DNA from: Bryobacterales bacterium
GTDB lineage: Bacteria; Acidobacteriota; Terriglobia; Bryobacterales; Bryobacteraceae
Direction of reading: 5' to 3'
NCBI GenBank assembly: GCA_003132905.1
Contig: PKZC01000443.1
Span: 501 to 20,844 of the forward strand
DNA: 20,344 bases
In this document: piece by piece, positions 6,697-14,862 of the stretch
Numbering within the stretch: the stretch's first letter is position 1
Layout: each line of letters begins with the position of its first letter
Translations under genes and position numbers: made by a program
Notes under the pieces: generated by a model
The model's database searches: none
The model's input: only the letters and a program-made list of their open reading frames with translations
Told to the model about the DNA's origin: nothing

Positions 6697-8708
6697 ATGA
6701 TCCTCCCAAAAATGCTCCGCTCGATCTCCGCTGGATTCACCGGATAAATCGAGTGAAACTCCAGATGCTGGGGCGTCAAGAGATTTTGCCCCACCAGGCT
6801 CACCTCGATCGATTCGCCGGCGTGCCAGCCCAGTCGGGTGTCCAGCCGCGTATAGCCGGGCGTGAAGCCCGCTCCTGCGTTCGGCAAGTCACCCACATAG
6901 CCCACCGAACTGTCCCACTCCAAGCGGCGGGTCACATCGAAAAGCGATCGAATCTGAAACTGGTTCCTAGGAGAAGACGCCGCGATGATCGCCAAGGTCG
7001 TATCGCGGCTTCCGGCCGCCAGAGTGGTCGTCGTGTAGAGCAGACTGTAGCCCGGGCTGATTCGCCATCGGGCGTTCACTTTCCAGTTCCCGAAAACTTC
7101 GCCCCCGTAACTCAGGCCTGAGCCCAGGTGCTCCACGCTGATCGGAATCACAACGTAAAATGGCGCCGTAGCCGGATCGAGATAAGGAGTGCCCGGCTCC
7201 TGCGTACGAAGACTGGAGTAGAAGCTCAGGAAGGCGGTAACATCGAACGAAAAACGGTCGCTCACTTGCGCCCGGTATCCGCTCTCGATGTTGCGAAGCT
7301 CCTCCGCTTCCAGATCGGAGCTGGCCACCACTTTCAAGAGCGCGGGCACGCCACTGGGAAGCGTCACGGTCCCGTAGTCGATGTTCAGCGCGCCATCCAA
7401 ACGTGCCGGCTGGCGGATCGCGCGAGCTCCCGATAACCATAAAGTTTGCCGGGTGGTGGCGCTCCACACCAGCTGCGCGCTTGGCTCATATTCAAACCCG
7501 GTATAGCTGTTGTGCTCCAGTTTCGAACCAACGGTGAACGAGAGACTTTTGGACAGTGCGATCTCATCCTGAAAGAAGACATTCGCCAAATGGTCGATGG
7601 GATAAAGAGGTAGCAGGGTAACGGCGTATCCGGGCGTCGAGACGTCTTTCGTTAGCCGGAAGCCGCCGCCCCACACGATGTCGTGGCGGGCTCCCAGTCT
7701 CAAATGATGCTGGACATCCAGATCCGCCGTATCCAGAACGTCGTGTATGCCCCACAGCATCCGTTCGTCGCGGTTGTAATAGGACTGCACCGAGACTTCC
7801 GAACTATTTGAAAATGTGTGCGTCCAGCGACCCAGTACATTCGCGCTCGTCACCCCACTAGGGCAGTCCAGGGTTCTTTCTCCCAGCCGCAGAGCGTTCG
7901 AGAAAAGCGTAGTGAGAGTTTCCGAGCCGGCGGTCTGCAACACATCGCCTTGCACCGTGAGAACATCGTGAGGCGAGAGCGTCCAGTCCGTCCGGAATCC
8001 CCCGTGCCAAAGATGCCAGCCGTCACCGGCGTCCTTGCCATTCGGAAACTCATTCTCGCCGATGTTGGAATACTTTCCGAAGATCCGATATGCGCCATCG
8101 GCCCCGGCGTCGCCGCCATATTGCGCCACACCGCTGCCAGTTTCCTGAGATCCTCCCCCCGCCGTGACCAAGCCGCCCAACGTGGCCTTTGCATTCTTTG
8201 TCGTGATGCTAATTACTCCGTTAACAGCGTTGGCACCCCATACCGTTCCACCCGGCCCTCGAATCACCTCGATTCGCTCAATATCTTCCAGCGGAATGTC
8301 TTGTTCATCCCACTCCACTCCTCCGAAATCCGGGGAGTACACACTTCGACCGTCGATCAGGACCAAGACCTTATTCCCATAGCGATCGTTGAATCCCCGA
8401 ATGCTGATGGCCCAGTTGGATGCATCGATCTGAGCTACGTCCACGCCCGGAACCATGCGCAAAAGATCCGGGATGTTGGTAGCCCCAGAGCGCCGAATGT
8501 CTTCTTGTGTAATAACGAAGATCGCCGCGCCGGTCTTCGATAGATTCTGCTCTTTCTTCGAAACAGACGTGACCTTGATATTCATCAGATCTTCAAGACT
8601 GGCCTGCGACAAGTCGGGATCTGACGATTGCTGGGCGCAACCCGGCAGACCCGCCAGGGCGGTAATCAGGAGCAAACTTCCGCGAAACTGGGTCTTACCA
8701 ATGCCCAT
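6684..8708 (-). CDS. TonB-dependent outer-membrane receptor (first of a tandem pair, first gene of operon)
   Basis: 674 residues from ATG 8708. The N-terminal signal is followed by DPDLSQASLEDLMNIKVTSVSKKEQ. The plug is at about 57-172 (ISIRGFNDRYGNKVLVLIDG, ERIEVIRGPGGTVWGANAV). The barrel ends in RIIWRF with a terminal aromatic. The signal peptide ends ALAGLPGC; Cys24 in an LxGC context resembles a lipobox, but Pro at -2 is not typical, and the paralogue has no cysteine at the matching cleavage region. Lipidation is therefore uncertain. The ligand is unknown. The start has only a weak ribosome-binding site. It is the promoter-proximal gene of the receptor-receptor-YfiR-kinase operon. A 68-bp gap separates it from the ankyrin remnant upstream; no good promoter could be picked by eye there. 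Function as signal-transducing receptor is inferred from context. Confidence 0.95.
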   Translation of the reverse strand: MGIGKTQFRGSLLLITALAGLPGCAQQSSDPDLSQASLEDLMNIKVTSVSKKEQNLSKTGAAIFVITQEDIRRSGATNIPDLLRMVPGVDVAQIDASNWAISIRGFNDRYGNKVLVLIDGRSVYSPDFGGVEWDEQDIPLEDIERIEVIRGPGGTVWGANAVNGVISITTKNAKATLGGLVTAGGGSQETGSGVAQYGGDAGADGAYRIFGKYSNIGENEFPNGKDAGDGWHLWHGGFRTDWTLSPHDVLTVQGDVLQTAGSETLTTLFSNALRLGERTLDCPSGVTSANVLGRWTHTFSNSSEVSVQSYYNRDERMLWGIHDVLDTADLDVQHHLRLGARHDIVWGGGFRLTKDVSTPGYAVTLLPLYPIDHLANVFFQDEIALSKSLSFTVGSKLEHNSYTGFEYEPSAQLVWSATTRQTLWLSGARAIRQPARLDGALNIDYGTVTLPSGVPALLKVVASSDLEAEELRNIESGYRAQVSDRFSFDVTAFLSFYSSLRTQEPGTPYLDPATAPFYVVIPISVEHLGSGLSYGGEVFGNWKVNARWRISPGYSLLYTTTTLAAGSRDTTLAIIAASSPRNQFQIRSLFDVTRRLEWDSSVGYVGDLPNAGAGFTPGYTRLDTRLGWHAGESIEVSLVGQNLLTPQHLEFHSIYPVNPAEIERSIFGRIIWRF
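6702..6706 (-). promoter_or_regulatory. Shine-Dalgarno site of the second TonB receptor, inside the first receptor gene
   Basis: The minus strand reads GGGAGGATCATATG. GGAGG (6706-6702) lies 5 nt before the ATG at 6696 and within codons for the last residues (GRIIWRF) of the upstream receptor. It fixes the start of the downstream receptor and is the strongest ribosome-binding site in this operon. Confidence 0.65.
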
Positions 8709-8776
8709 CTGGTGGGCTTATCGGCTGGGACAGGACTAGTTTTGGGCTTAGTTTGTAGGTGATACGAGGGTTGGAC

Positions 8777-9055
8777 TTATCGCGTCCGGGTTTTCGTCAA
8801 AGCCGCTTCTGTGGTCCATAAACCACGTGCCGCAATTTCCTTCTTCAGCAGCCCCGCGATCTCGGGGAATTCTTTCTTGATATTGGACACGAAAACGCCG
8901 GCAACAAGCATCAGCGGGGTCCAACCCCGGCGCGTTTTGGCGTCCACCTGCCCACCGTGGTCGATTAAGAACTTGACGATCGTGATCTGACCGGAAACCA
9001 CCGCTCCGTGCAATCCCGTGGCGCCGGACTCACGATTTGAAGTTTTCTCTTCCAT
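8777..9055 (-). CDS. Short ankyrin-repeat protein, probably a C-terminal remnant
   Basis: 92 residues. ATGLHGAVVSGQITIVKFLI followed by DHGGQVDAKTRRGWTPLMLV is one full ankyrin repeat plus the start of another. The tail (FPEIAGLLKKEIAARG) resembles the end of longer ankyrin proteins. Ankyrin proteins normally need several repeats to fold, so about 1.5 repeats is too little. There is no signal peptide and no Shine-Dalgarno sequence before ATG 9055. The frame stays open about 20 codons upstream to a TAG without repeat-like sequence. The 5' part seems to have been lost at about 9055-9120, where the divergent TPR gene begins. It may be an unexpressed relic, or an extra tail gene of the receptor operon, whose first start is 68 nt downstream. 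Ankyrin call firm, intactness doubtful. Confidence 0.6.
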   Translation of the reverse strand: MEEKTSNRESGATGLHGAVVSGQITIVKFLIDHGGQVDAKTRRGWTPLMLVAGVFVSNIKKEFPEIAGLLKKEIAARGLWTTEAALTKTRTR

Positions 9056-9162
9056 TTCCGCGTCACGGTTAAGTCGCGTTCGGCGGACAACACTTTCTCG
9101 TCGCGCTCGTATCTAAAAGATGAGGCTCCCTTGTAGGCGTCTCGCAATAGCGAGCGTGCATT

Positions 9163-9531
9163 ATGTTTTCCGTTGTTCTCTCCTTGGCCCTTAGTGTGTC
9201 TGCTGGCGCGCAGACGGTAGAGCTCAAAGCAGCCCGCGCGGCAGAATTGGGACGCTGTGATGATGCCCGTCAGTTTTATGTTCAGGAGTTGAATCTCCTT
9301 CGCGCCAATGGCGATCGCGCCGGCGTTGGCAGAGTCTACATTGAACTGGGCGAGATCACTCAGGTTCATGGCGAGTTTTCGATCACTGAAGCGAATTTCA
9401 AGCAAGGGCTGGCCCTCTTGGATCGGTACGCTGCCGCTAATGATGTGCGCCTGGTGACGGCCATCGATGACTTAGGCTGGCTGTACGTAACTTGGGGCCG
9501 CTTTATGGACGGCTCGCGTCTGATGGAGTAA
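9163..9531 (+). CDS. TPR protein, N-terminal fragment ended by an in-frame TAA
   Basis: 122 residues. The signal peptide (MFSVVLSLALSVSAGAQT) is followed by TPR-like helices (AAELGRCDDARQFYVQELNLL, VYIELGEITQVHGEFSITEA, AIDDLGWLYVTWGRFMDGSR). It stops at TAA 9529-9531. The next open frame, from 9538, is in exactly the same frame and continues the TPR pattern, so this is the front half of one ancestral gene of about 357 codons. TPR proteins are scaffolds; this one would be exported to the periplasm or outside. The fragment alone has two or three repeats. An upstream stop (TAG 9148-9150) limits the start to ATG 9163, which has only a weak ribosome-binding site. It is probably half of a pseudogene, unless the stop is a sequencing error or is bypassed by reinitiation. 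Confidence 0.7.
   Translation: MFSVVLSLALSVSAGAQTVELKAARAAELGRCDDARQFYVQELNLLRANGDRAGVGRVYIELGEITQVHGEFSITEANFKQGLALLDRYAAANDVRLVTAIDDLGWLYVTWGRFMDGSRLME
9529..9531 (+). other. In-frame nonsense codon (TAA) splitting the TPR gene
   Basis: The frame reads CTG ATG GAG TAA GCG CGA ATG TTG GCG. Starts 9163 and 9538 differ by a multiple of three, so no frameshift is needed; one substitution (for example CAA or GAA to TAA) explains the break. GGAG just before the stop lies 9 nt from ATG 9538 and could serve as a restart ribosome-binding site. Confidence 0.85.
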
Positions 9532-9537
9532 GCGCGA

Positions 9538-10236
9538 ATGTTGGCGGACGCCGCGCAGCCATACGACCCGGTGCTCATCCGGCACCTCGATATACAAGCC
9601 GCGTATCTGATGGTGGCAGGGAAGTATTCGGAAGCGCAGAGGGACTGGCAGCGCGCGCTGGAGATTGGAAAACGGAACTTCGGGTCCGAGAGTCCGGAGT
9701 ACGATGACATCCTTCTGCACTTTGGCCAGGGCAGTGCGATGTTTAGAGACTATACTGCTGCTGAGGAAATGTTGCTGCGCCGCTACCTGCAGATTGAATC
9801 GCGGGTCTCGCAGATACCCAGCATGTCGCGCGCGGTGGCGGCAGCCGAACTGGCGCGCGTCTATGGGAACCTTCACAAATACAGCGACGCCGAAACCTGG
9901 TTTGCCATCTCAATCGGCACCTTGAAAAAGAATCCCGAGCAAACTCCGATGGCGCAGGCGTTGGTTTCATCCTATCGGGGTGACTACGACATGGAGCGTA
10001 AAGATTGGTCGTCTGCGCAAACGCACTACCGGGAACCACTCCGATTGCAGCAGAGCGTGTTCGGCGAAAACCAAGCCGTGGCGATTTCGATGATTTCGCT
10101 TTCAAAGGCTCTCAAGAAGCTCCATCGCAACGACGAAGCGAAAGACTTAGTGGCGCACGCGAAAGCGATTCTCGAATCCGGGAAGCGTCCCTTCGAGAAT
10201 CAGACCTTGGATGTTGTTGCCCTGCGCCATCAATAA
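9538..10236 (+). CDS. TPR protein, C-terminal fragment (same frame as the upstream fragment)
   Basis: 232 residues with four or five TPR-like units, for example AAYLMVAGKYSEAQRDWQRA, AELARVYGNLHKYSDAETWF, SSYRGDYDMERKDWSSAQTH and SLSKALKKLHRNDEAKDLVA. It has no signal peptide of its own. If translated alone from ATG 9538 it would stay in the cytoplasm, unlike the exported ancestor. A GGAG overlapping the upstream stop codon makes termination-reinitiation possible. The stop at 10234-10236 is 3 bp from the convergent stop of the TamB-like gene (10240-10242), leaving no room for a conventional terminator between them. Reads best as the back half of a gene broken by one nonsense mutation. Confidence 0.72.
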   Translation: MLADAAQPYDPVLIRHLDIQAAYLMVAGKYSEAQRDWQRALEIGKRNFGSESPEYDDILLHFGQGSAMFRDYTAAEEMLLRRYLQIESRVSQIPSMSRAVAAAELARVYGNLHKYSDAETWFAISIGTLKKNPEQTPMAQALVSSYRGDYDMERKDWSSAQTHYREPLRLQQSVFGENQAVAISMISLSKALKKLHRNDEAKDLVAHAKAILESGKRPFENQTLDVVALRHQ

Positions 10237-10239
10237 CCT

Positions 10240-13200
10240 CTAGCGAAATTGTTTCTTGTAAGTCAAAGTGACACTGAAGATCCCGTTGTAATCGCGCAGC
10301 GCTTGGGCCGACCATTGCGGGGTAAAGGTCCACAGCACTTGGATCGTTTCGGCGTTAGCGGTATTCAAGCCAGTTACATAAGTGAATGTGACGTTACTCG
10401 AAATCTGCTGCTGCAGGCTGAGCTGTGCTTCGGGAAGCTGCGATCCGGAAGTAAATGCGGGATTAATTTTGAGCTGGGTTACTCCGAACACTCTTTGTAG
10501 CTGATTCGTGACCGGATCGGCGAGGGCTCGGCCTACAATGGCCGATTCGCCCATCTGCTGAAAGCTCTGTGCCGGAAGCTGGGGCGAATTGGCAAGCAAA
10601 GTGGGATCCGACGTCGGGGTGGTGCCGGTGGCCAGCAGGCTGACAATCTCCTGAAACTGCAGAGGCGGATCGGACGTGTAACTCAATTTCATGTTGTCGA
10701 TGGGCCCGGTCACCTTCAGCACCACGTCCACGCCTTGCGTCGTCGTCTCCAGACTCAAATCGAGAATGGGTTCCACGCGGACGGGGTTGTAGAAGGCAAT
10801 TGTTCCGTTGTTCACCGTGTAAGTCGACCCGAAAAATACCAGCTTGCCTTCGGTGATGAGCACGCGGCCAAGAATACCTGGATGCGCCGCCGATCCTCGA
10901 ACGCGCAGGTCCGCGGTGAGTTGTAGATTCTGCGCCACCGAAGACTGCACGCCCAGAGCGCTGGAACTGCGCACGCGAACATCCAGCCGCATATTTTCCA
11001 ATAAAGGTGAGGGCACAGACGGGGTCTGCACCGGCGGCGCCGCCAAGCTCAGGATGGAACCGAGATCACTTTGCGCGGCGTAAGAGACTTGATCGACTGT
11101 AACGGCGCCTGAAATGGAACTGTTCTTGGTGGTGCCGGAGAGATTAAGGTTGGCGGATGCCACCACGCCCACGCCTTGCTGTACCAGTACTCGCACTCTC
11201 GTTGCCTTGGCTTGCAATCCAAATCGCAGAGTATCAGTGAGAGTTGCGGACCCGGTGACAGAAACTTGTCCGCCGCCTGCCTCCGCCGTCAGGTTGCGGA
11301 TCACCGCGCTATCGCCATTCAACGCGATCACACCGTTCGCCTTCCACACGCCCGTGGGTAGATCGGTGTAATCGAACGAGGCGTTATGCAGCTCCACCTG
11401 TCCGGTTAAGCGCGGCTTGGTGAGCGATCCGCGCACCCCGGCCGCCAGCACGATGTTTCCCGAAGACGTGATGGATTGGTCGAATTGCTGAAGAATCGCG
11501 AGGTCGACGTTCCCCTTCAGCGCGATGTCCATTGCTTGCCCGCTCAGTGGAATCGTACCGCTTGCCTGAAGATCGGTCTGAGGCCCCGTCATGTGCGCGC
11601 TTTGAATCTTGATGCCTCCGCGATCCAGCGTCGCGGCAATCGGTCCTTGATTTTGCAGCAGCAGCGGGTTCCCTTTGCGCGCGTTGCCGGCAAACGTTGA
11701 AGAGACGCCGATCACTTGTAGGCGCGTCACTTGAACGGAGCCGTTCAGCTGTTGCAGATTCGTCAATGAACCCTTTACCGACACCTGTCCATCCGCCACG
11801 GCCTCGAAACCCCGGCCTTCTTCTGCCTCGTATCCCACGAACGGCCGCAGCCCCGCCCACGTCACGTTCTTAAAGTTGATATCAGCGTCTGCGGCATAGT
11901 TGTTGGTGAGTTGTACGCTTCCTCTGCCGTCGATCGCCGCGCCGGCCAGAGACGACATGAGGGTGAAGTTCGTCCGGCCAGCCGTGGTATCGGCTGTGAA
12001 AGTGAGATCGCCCAGGTTTTTTCCGCGTACCGCCAGCCCCTTGGTTTTGATATTTCCGCTGATGTCGCGAACCAGTATGCGCGGTTCATGATCGCGAATT
12101 TCCGCAGCGCCCGCAGCGTTCACTTGCAACATACCGGAAAGCCCGGGCTGTCTTGAGGTCAGAGTCTTGGCGCGCGCAAGATCTATGTTCGTGTTGTCCA
12201 AGCGAAATCGGAGATTCCCAGAATGATCGTACTGTGCAGTAAGGTGGACACGATCGACGGCGTTGTCGTAAATACTGGCGTTCGCGAGAGTCAAATCGGC
12301 GCTGCCTTGCGGACTGGCGATGGTCCCTTGGAAGTTCGCTGTTCCAGAGAGCAGCCCGCTAATCGGGATATCGCTGCGATCCGCCACGCTTAGCGCCCGC
12401 TGAACCGGCAGATTGCCCAGAGTGGCGCGGGCCGTAGTTGGGTAGTCGTGCGTGAGCTGGGTATTGCCATCGACGCGAATATTGGAACCCGCGAAGTTCG
12501 ATGTCAGGTTGTAATTTACCGATTGGCCGCTGGTAGTCGCAGTAGCCGTAAGGTCCCCATAATTTTGCCCTTCCGATTGCAACCCGCGCACAGAGGCATT
12601 CCCGTTAATGCTGGTCAGCTGAAACTCTCCCGCTAGATTGCCAGTGGCGTTCAAGTGCAGCTGGACCGTGCCTGCCGTGTTCGGACGTTGTTTCTGCAGT
12701 TCATTGAGCTGCGCCAGATTAATCTGGTCGCTCTGCAGATCGGCCTGCAGTTGGCCCATGCTGAAGCTATCGCGCGGATGCTGGTAACGGGCATTCAGAT
12801 TTAGGCGGGCCGATCCTAATTGAACGAACGCGGCGGGCACAGTGACTAACTGGTCGGTCAGATTCACTTGCGCCTCAGCTCGATCGAACGGTTGGCCCAG
12901 CGCCATGCCATTGGTTACAACCAGCGAGCCCGCGCCGCGCGGATTCCCGAGCGTTCCGTTCACGCTGACATTCGCGTTTAGTTGTCCGGAATAGTTGCTG
13001 CTCGGTTGGCCGGCCAGTGCGAGCAGATCTGCCAGGTCGCCATTCTGGATGGAAGCTTCAATTGCAAGCGGCGAGTTGGGCGGCGTCTTCCAATCGTACA
13101 GACCGACAGTGCCAGAGAAGCGAGCTTCCATTGCGTTTCTGGCCAAGCTGCCATTTTGAATCGCGACATTCTGCTTCGTCACGGAAGTATCGGCGTTGAA

Positions 13201-14862
13201 GCTGTCGAACTGGCGGCCCGCTACGCTGAATCGGTTGGCGATCAAATGTCCCGAAACATGCGGCGCAGTCAGGCTGCCCGTAACTTTGCCAGTGAAACTA
13301 GCCTGCCCGCCGTGGAGCTCCACAGCAGGCCGGGAATCGGGTGGCAACGCCGCGAACAGATCGTCCAGATTGGTGGTCGTGATTGCGACATTCAATTGCT
13401 TCCCGATGGAACCATCCACGCTGAGGCGGGAATACGGCAGGGTTACGAGGGACTTTTGAATGGCGACGTCGTCCCGTGCGCCCGAGTATTGCGCGGTCAA
13501 ATTGCCCGACAGCGGAACTCCATGCCCACCAGGCTGGATGGACAGCTTGGCCTGCGCCGTCAAACTACGCAGTCCCGTGTTCAGGTTTCCCGCAATGTCG
13601 ATCGGGCCGGACAGCACGCCATCATAAGGTAACCGAGTCTGGCCTGCGGCGCGGATCGCGTTTTCGAGATCCAGATGTTTTAACTCCCCATGCAATTGAT
13701 ACACACTCCATTGCTTGAGCGATGCGTCGCCGCTAAATTCGCCGCCGAAGGCCGCAGCCCGCAGTCCAGTCAATGTAAGGTTGTTTTGGGAATCGAGCGT
13801 AGCAGTGCCATTCAGACTGGCGACATCGTTCGGGAGCGCCGTTTGATTTACAAGCCGGCCTAGTTCGCCCAATGCCAAACGGCTGTTGAAAGCGAGCCCG
13901 GTGTTCAAGCTTCCCGAAGCCTCGATATTCGAATGGCCCAGGGACAGGCGCAATCCGGTGACCTCAATCGCATTGTTGGCGTTGCTCGCGTTGGCATCCA
14001 GATCGATTACCGATGGAACGTTCGATGCCTTCGTGTTCAGCGGCACGTTCGCCACATTTTTCAAATCCACAAGCGCAATGTGCCCCGTCGCATGCGCGGA
14101 GAGCTTCGGATTCTTCAAATCTTGAATCGATGCGTTGAGCGTAATGGCGGAAGCCGAAGACGCAATACTGGCGCCGTGCAAATCGATTCGATTGCGCGTC
14201 ACTACGACCGGCAGATTCACGGTGAAATTCACAGGCGTATTGCGCCAGGAAACTACATAGATGGGCTGCAGCGAGATCTGTCCGTGATACTCCTGGCTAA
14301 GAATGTTGTACGAAAGTTGCGCCAGCAAATTGTTCGCATTGACGTTCAGCTCGTGCTTTTGCTCGGCGAACATGATCGCGCCGTTTGTAAGCTCGAAGCG
14401 CCCGATCGCCAGATCCACCACGGTTTCAAGCGGCGAGCTATTGGAACTGGAGTTCTGCCGCGGCGAAGGAATGTTCGTCCGGCCGTCGGGATAGACAATC
14501 ACATTCGCTTGTGGACGATCCACGCCCAAATACGTGATGTCCCACAGATGATGAATGCTGGTGAAAAGCCGAAGATTCAACTGGACTCGCGCCACTCGAA
14601 CCAGCGGCGTGGTTCCTGAAGGTTCGTTTCCATGAATCACAGAATCCGTAATCACCGCAGTTAAATGCCGCCAGTCGAAGCGAAACGTTCCAATCTCTAC
14701 CTTCCCGCCAGTACTGTCCTCCGTGGATGTAATGATGGTCTGCTTAACGTAGTTCTGAAACCACGCGGATTGGACGATCAACACAACCGCAATGGCCAGC
14801 ACGACAATCAGTGCGCCCAGAGCGATGGCAACATTTCGAAAGATTCGCATTGGGCGGCTCAT
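10240..14862 (-). CDS. TamB-like translocation and assembly module protein
   Basis: 1540 residues. One N-terminal membrane anchor (about 9-31, short basic cytoplasmic end) is followed by a very long periplasmic region of repetitive beta structure, as expected for the beta-taco bridge of AsmA/TamB proteins. The C-terminal TamB (DUF490) domain is recognisable: KLVFFGSTYTVNNGTIAFYN (1340-1359), then SYTSDPPLQFQEIVSLLATG (1394-1413), ending in SVTLTYKKQFR. Length is within the usual TamB range. These proteins span the periplasm and work with an Omp85 partner in barrel insertion or in phospholipid transport to the outer membrane. The ATG overlaps the stop of the SurA-like gene (ATGA, 14859-14862), and that gene follows an Omp85 gene, which supports the assembly role. 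The broad AsmA superfamily is the main alternative label; the C-terminal domain favours TamB. Confidence 0.92.
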   Translation of the reverse strand: MSRPMRIFRNVAIALGALIVVLAIAVVLIVQSAWFQNYVKQTIITSTEDSTGGKVEIGTFRFDWRHLTAVITDSVIHGNEPSGTTPLVRVARVQLNLRLFTSIHHLWDITYLGVDRPQANVIVYPDGRTNIPSPRQNSSSNSSPLETVVDLAIGRFELTNGAIMFAEQKHELNVNANNLLAQLSYNILSQEYHGQISLQPIYVVSWRNTPVNFTVNLPVVVTRNRIDLHGASIASSASAITLNASIQDLKNPKLSAHATGHIALVDLKNVANVPLNTKASNVPSVIDLDANASNANNAIEVTGLRLSLGHSNIEASGSLNTGLAFNSRLALGELGRLVNQTALPNDVASLNGTATLDSQNNLTLTGLRAAAFGGEFSGDASLKQWSVYQLHGELKHLDLENAIRAAGQTRLPYDGVLSGPIDIAGNLNTGLRSLTAQAKLSIQPGGHGVPLSGNLTAQYSGARDDVAIQKSLVTLPYSRLSVDGSIGKQLNVAITTTNLDDLFAALPPDSRPAVELHGGQASFTGKVTGSLTAPHVSGHLIANRFSVAGRQFDSFNADTSVTKQNVAIQNGSLARNAMEARFSGTVGLYDWKTPPNSPLAIEASIQNGDLADLLALAGQPSSNYSGQLNANVSVNGTLGNPRGAGSLVVTNGMALGQPFDRAEAQVNLTDQLVTVPAAFVQLGSARLNLNARYQHPRDSFSMGQLQADLQSDQINLAQLNELQKQRPNTAGTVQLHLNATGNLAGEFQLTSINGNASVRGLQSEGQNYGDLTATATTSGQSVNYNLTSNFAGSNIRVDGNTQLTHDYPTTARATLGNLPVQRALSVADRSDIPISGLLSGTANFQGTIASPQGSADLTLANASIYDNAVDRVHLTAQYDHSGNLRFRLDNTNIDLARAKTLTSRQPGLSGMLQVNAAGAAEIRDHEPRILVRDISGNIKTKGLAVRGKNLGDLTFTADTTAGRTNFTLMSSLAGAAIDGRGSVQLTNNYAADADINFKNVTWAGLRPFVGYEAEEGRGFEAVADGQVSVKGSLTNLQQLNGSVQVTRLQVIGVSSTFAGNARKGNPLLLQNQGPIAATLDRGGIKIQSAHMTGPQTDLQASGTIPLSGQAMDIALKGNVDLAILQQFDQSITSSGNIVLAAGVRGSLTKPRLTGQVELHNASFDYTDLPTGVWKANGVIALNGDSAVIRNLTAEAGGGQVSVTGSATLTDTLRFGLQAKATRVRVLVQQGVGVVASANLNLSGTTKNSSISGAVTVDQVSYAAQSDLGSILSLAAPPVQTPSVPSPLLENMRLDVRVRSSSALGVQSSVAQNLQLTADLRVRGSAAHPGILGRVLITEGKLVFFGSTYTVNNGTIAFYNPVRVEPILDLSLETTTQGVDVVLKVTGPIDNMKLSYTSDPPLQFQEIVSLLATGTTPTSDPTLLANSPQLPAQSFQQMGESAIVGRALADPVTNQLQRVFGVTQLKINPAFTSGSQLPEAQLSLQQQISSNVTFTYVTGLNTANAETIQVLWTFTPQWSAQALRDYNGIFSVTLTYKKQFR

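Noticed and set aside
7818..8543. 241-codon plus-strand frame opposite the first TonB receptor
   Set aside because: It lies opposite the highly conserved plug region. A similar antisense frame occurs opposite the paralogue (6100-6570), as expected from shared sense coding.
9141..9154. CTCGC-AATA-GCGAG hairpin just before the TPR start
   Set aside because: A 5-bp stem is expected by chance at this GC content, and nothing else suggests control of an already broken gene.
8965..9405. Long minus-strand frame (146 codons) opposite the TPR gene
   Set aside because: Its product has no family resemblance, while the plus strand encodes a clear signal peptide and TPR helices. It also overlaps the ankyrin frame; treated as a shadow.
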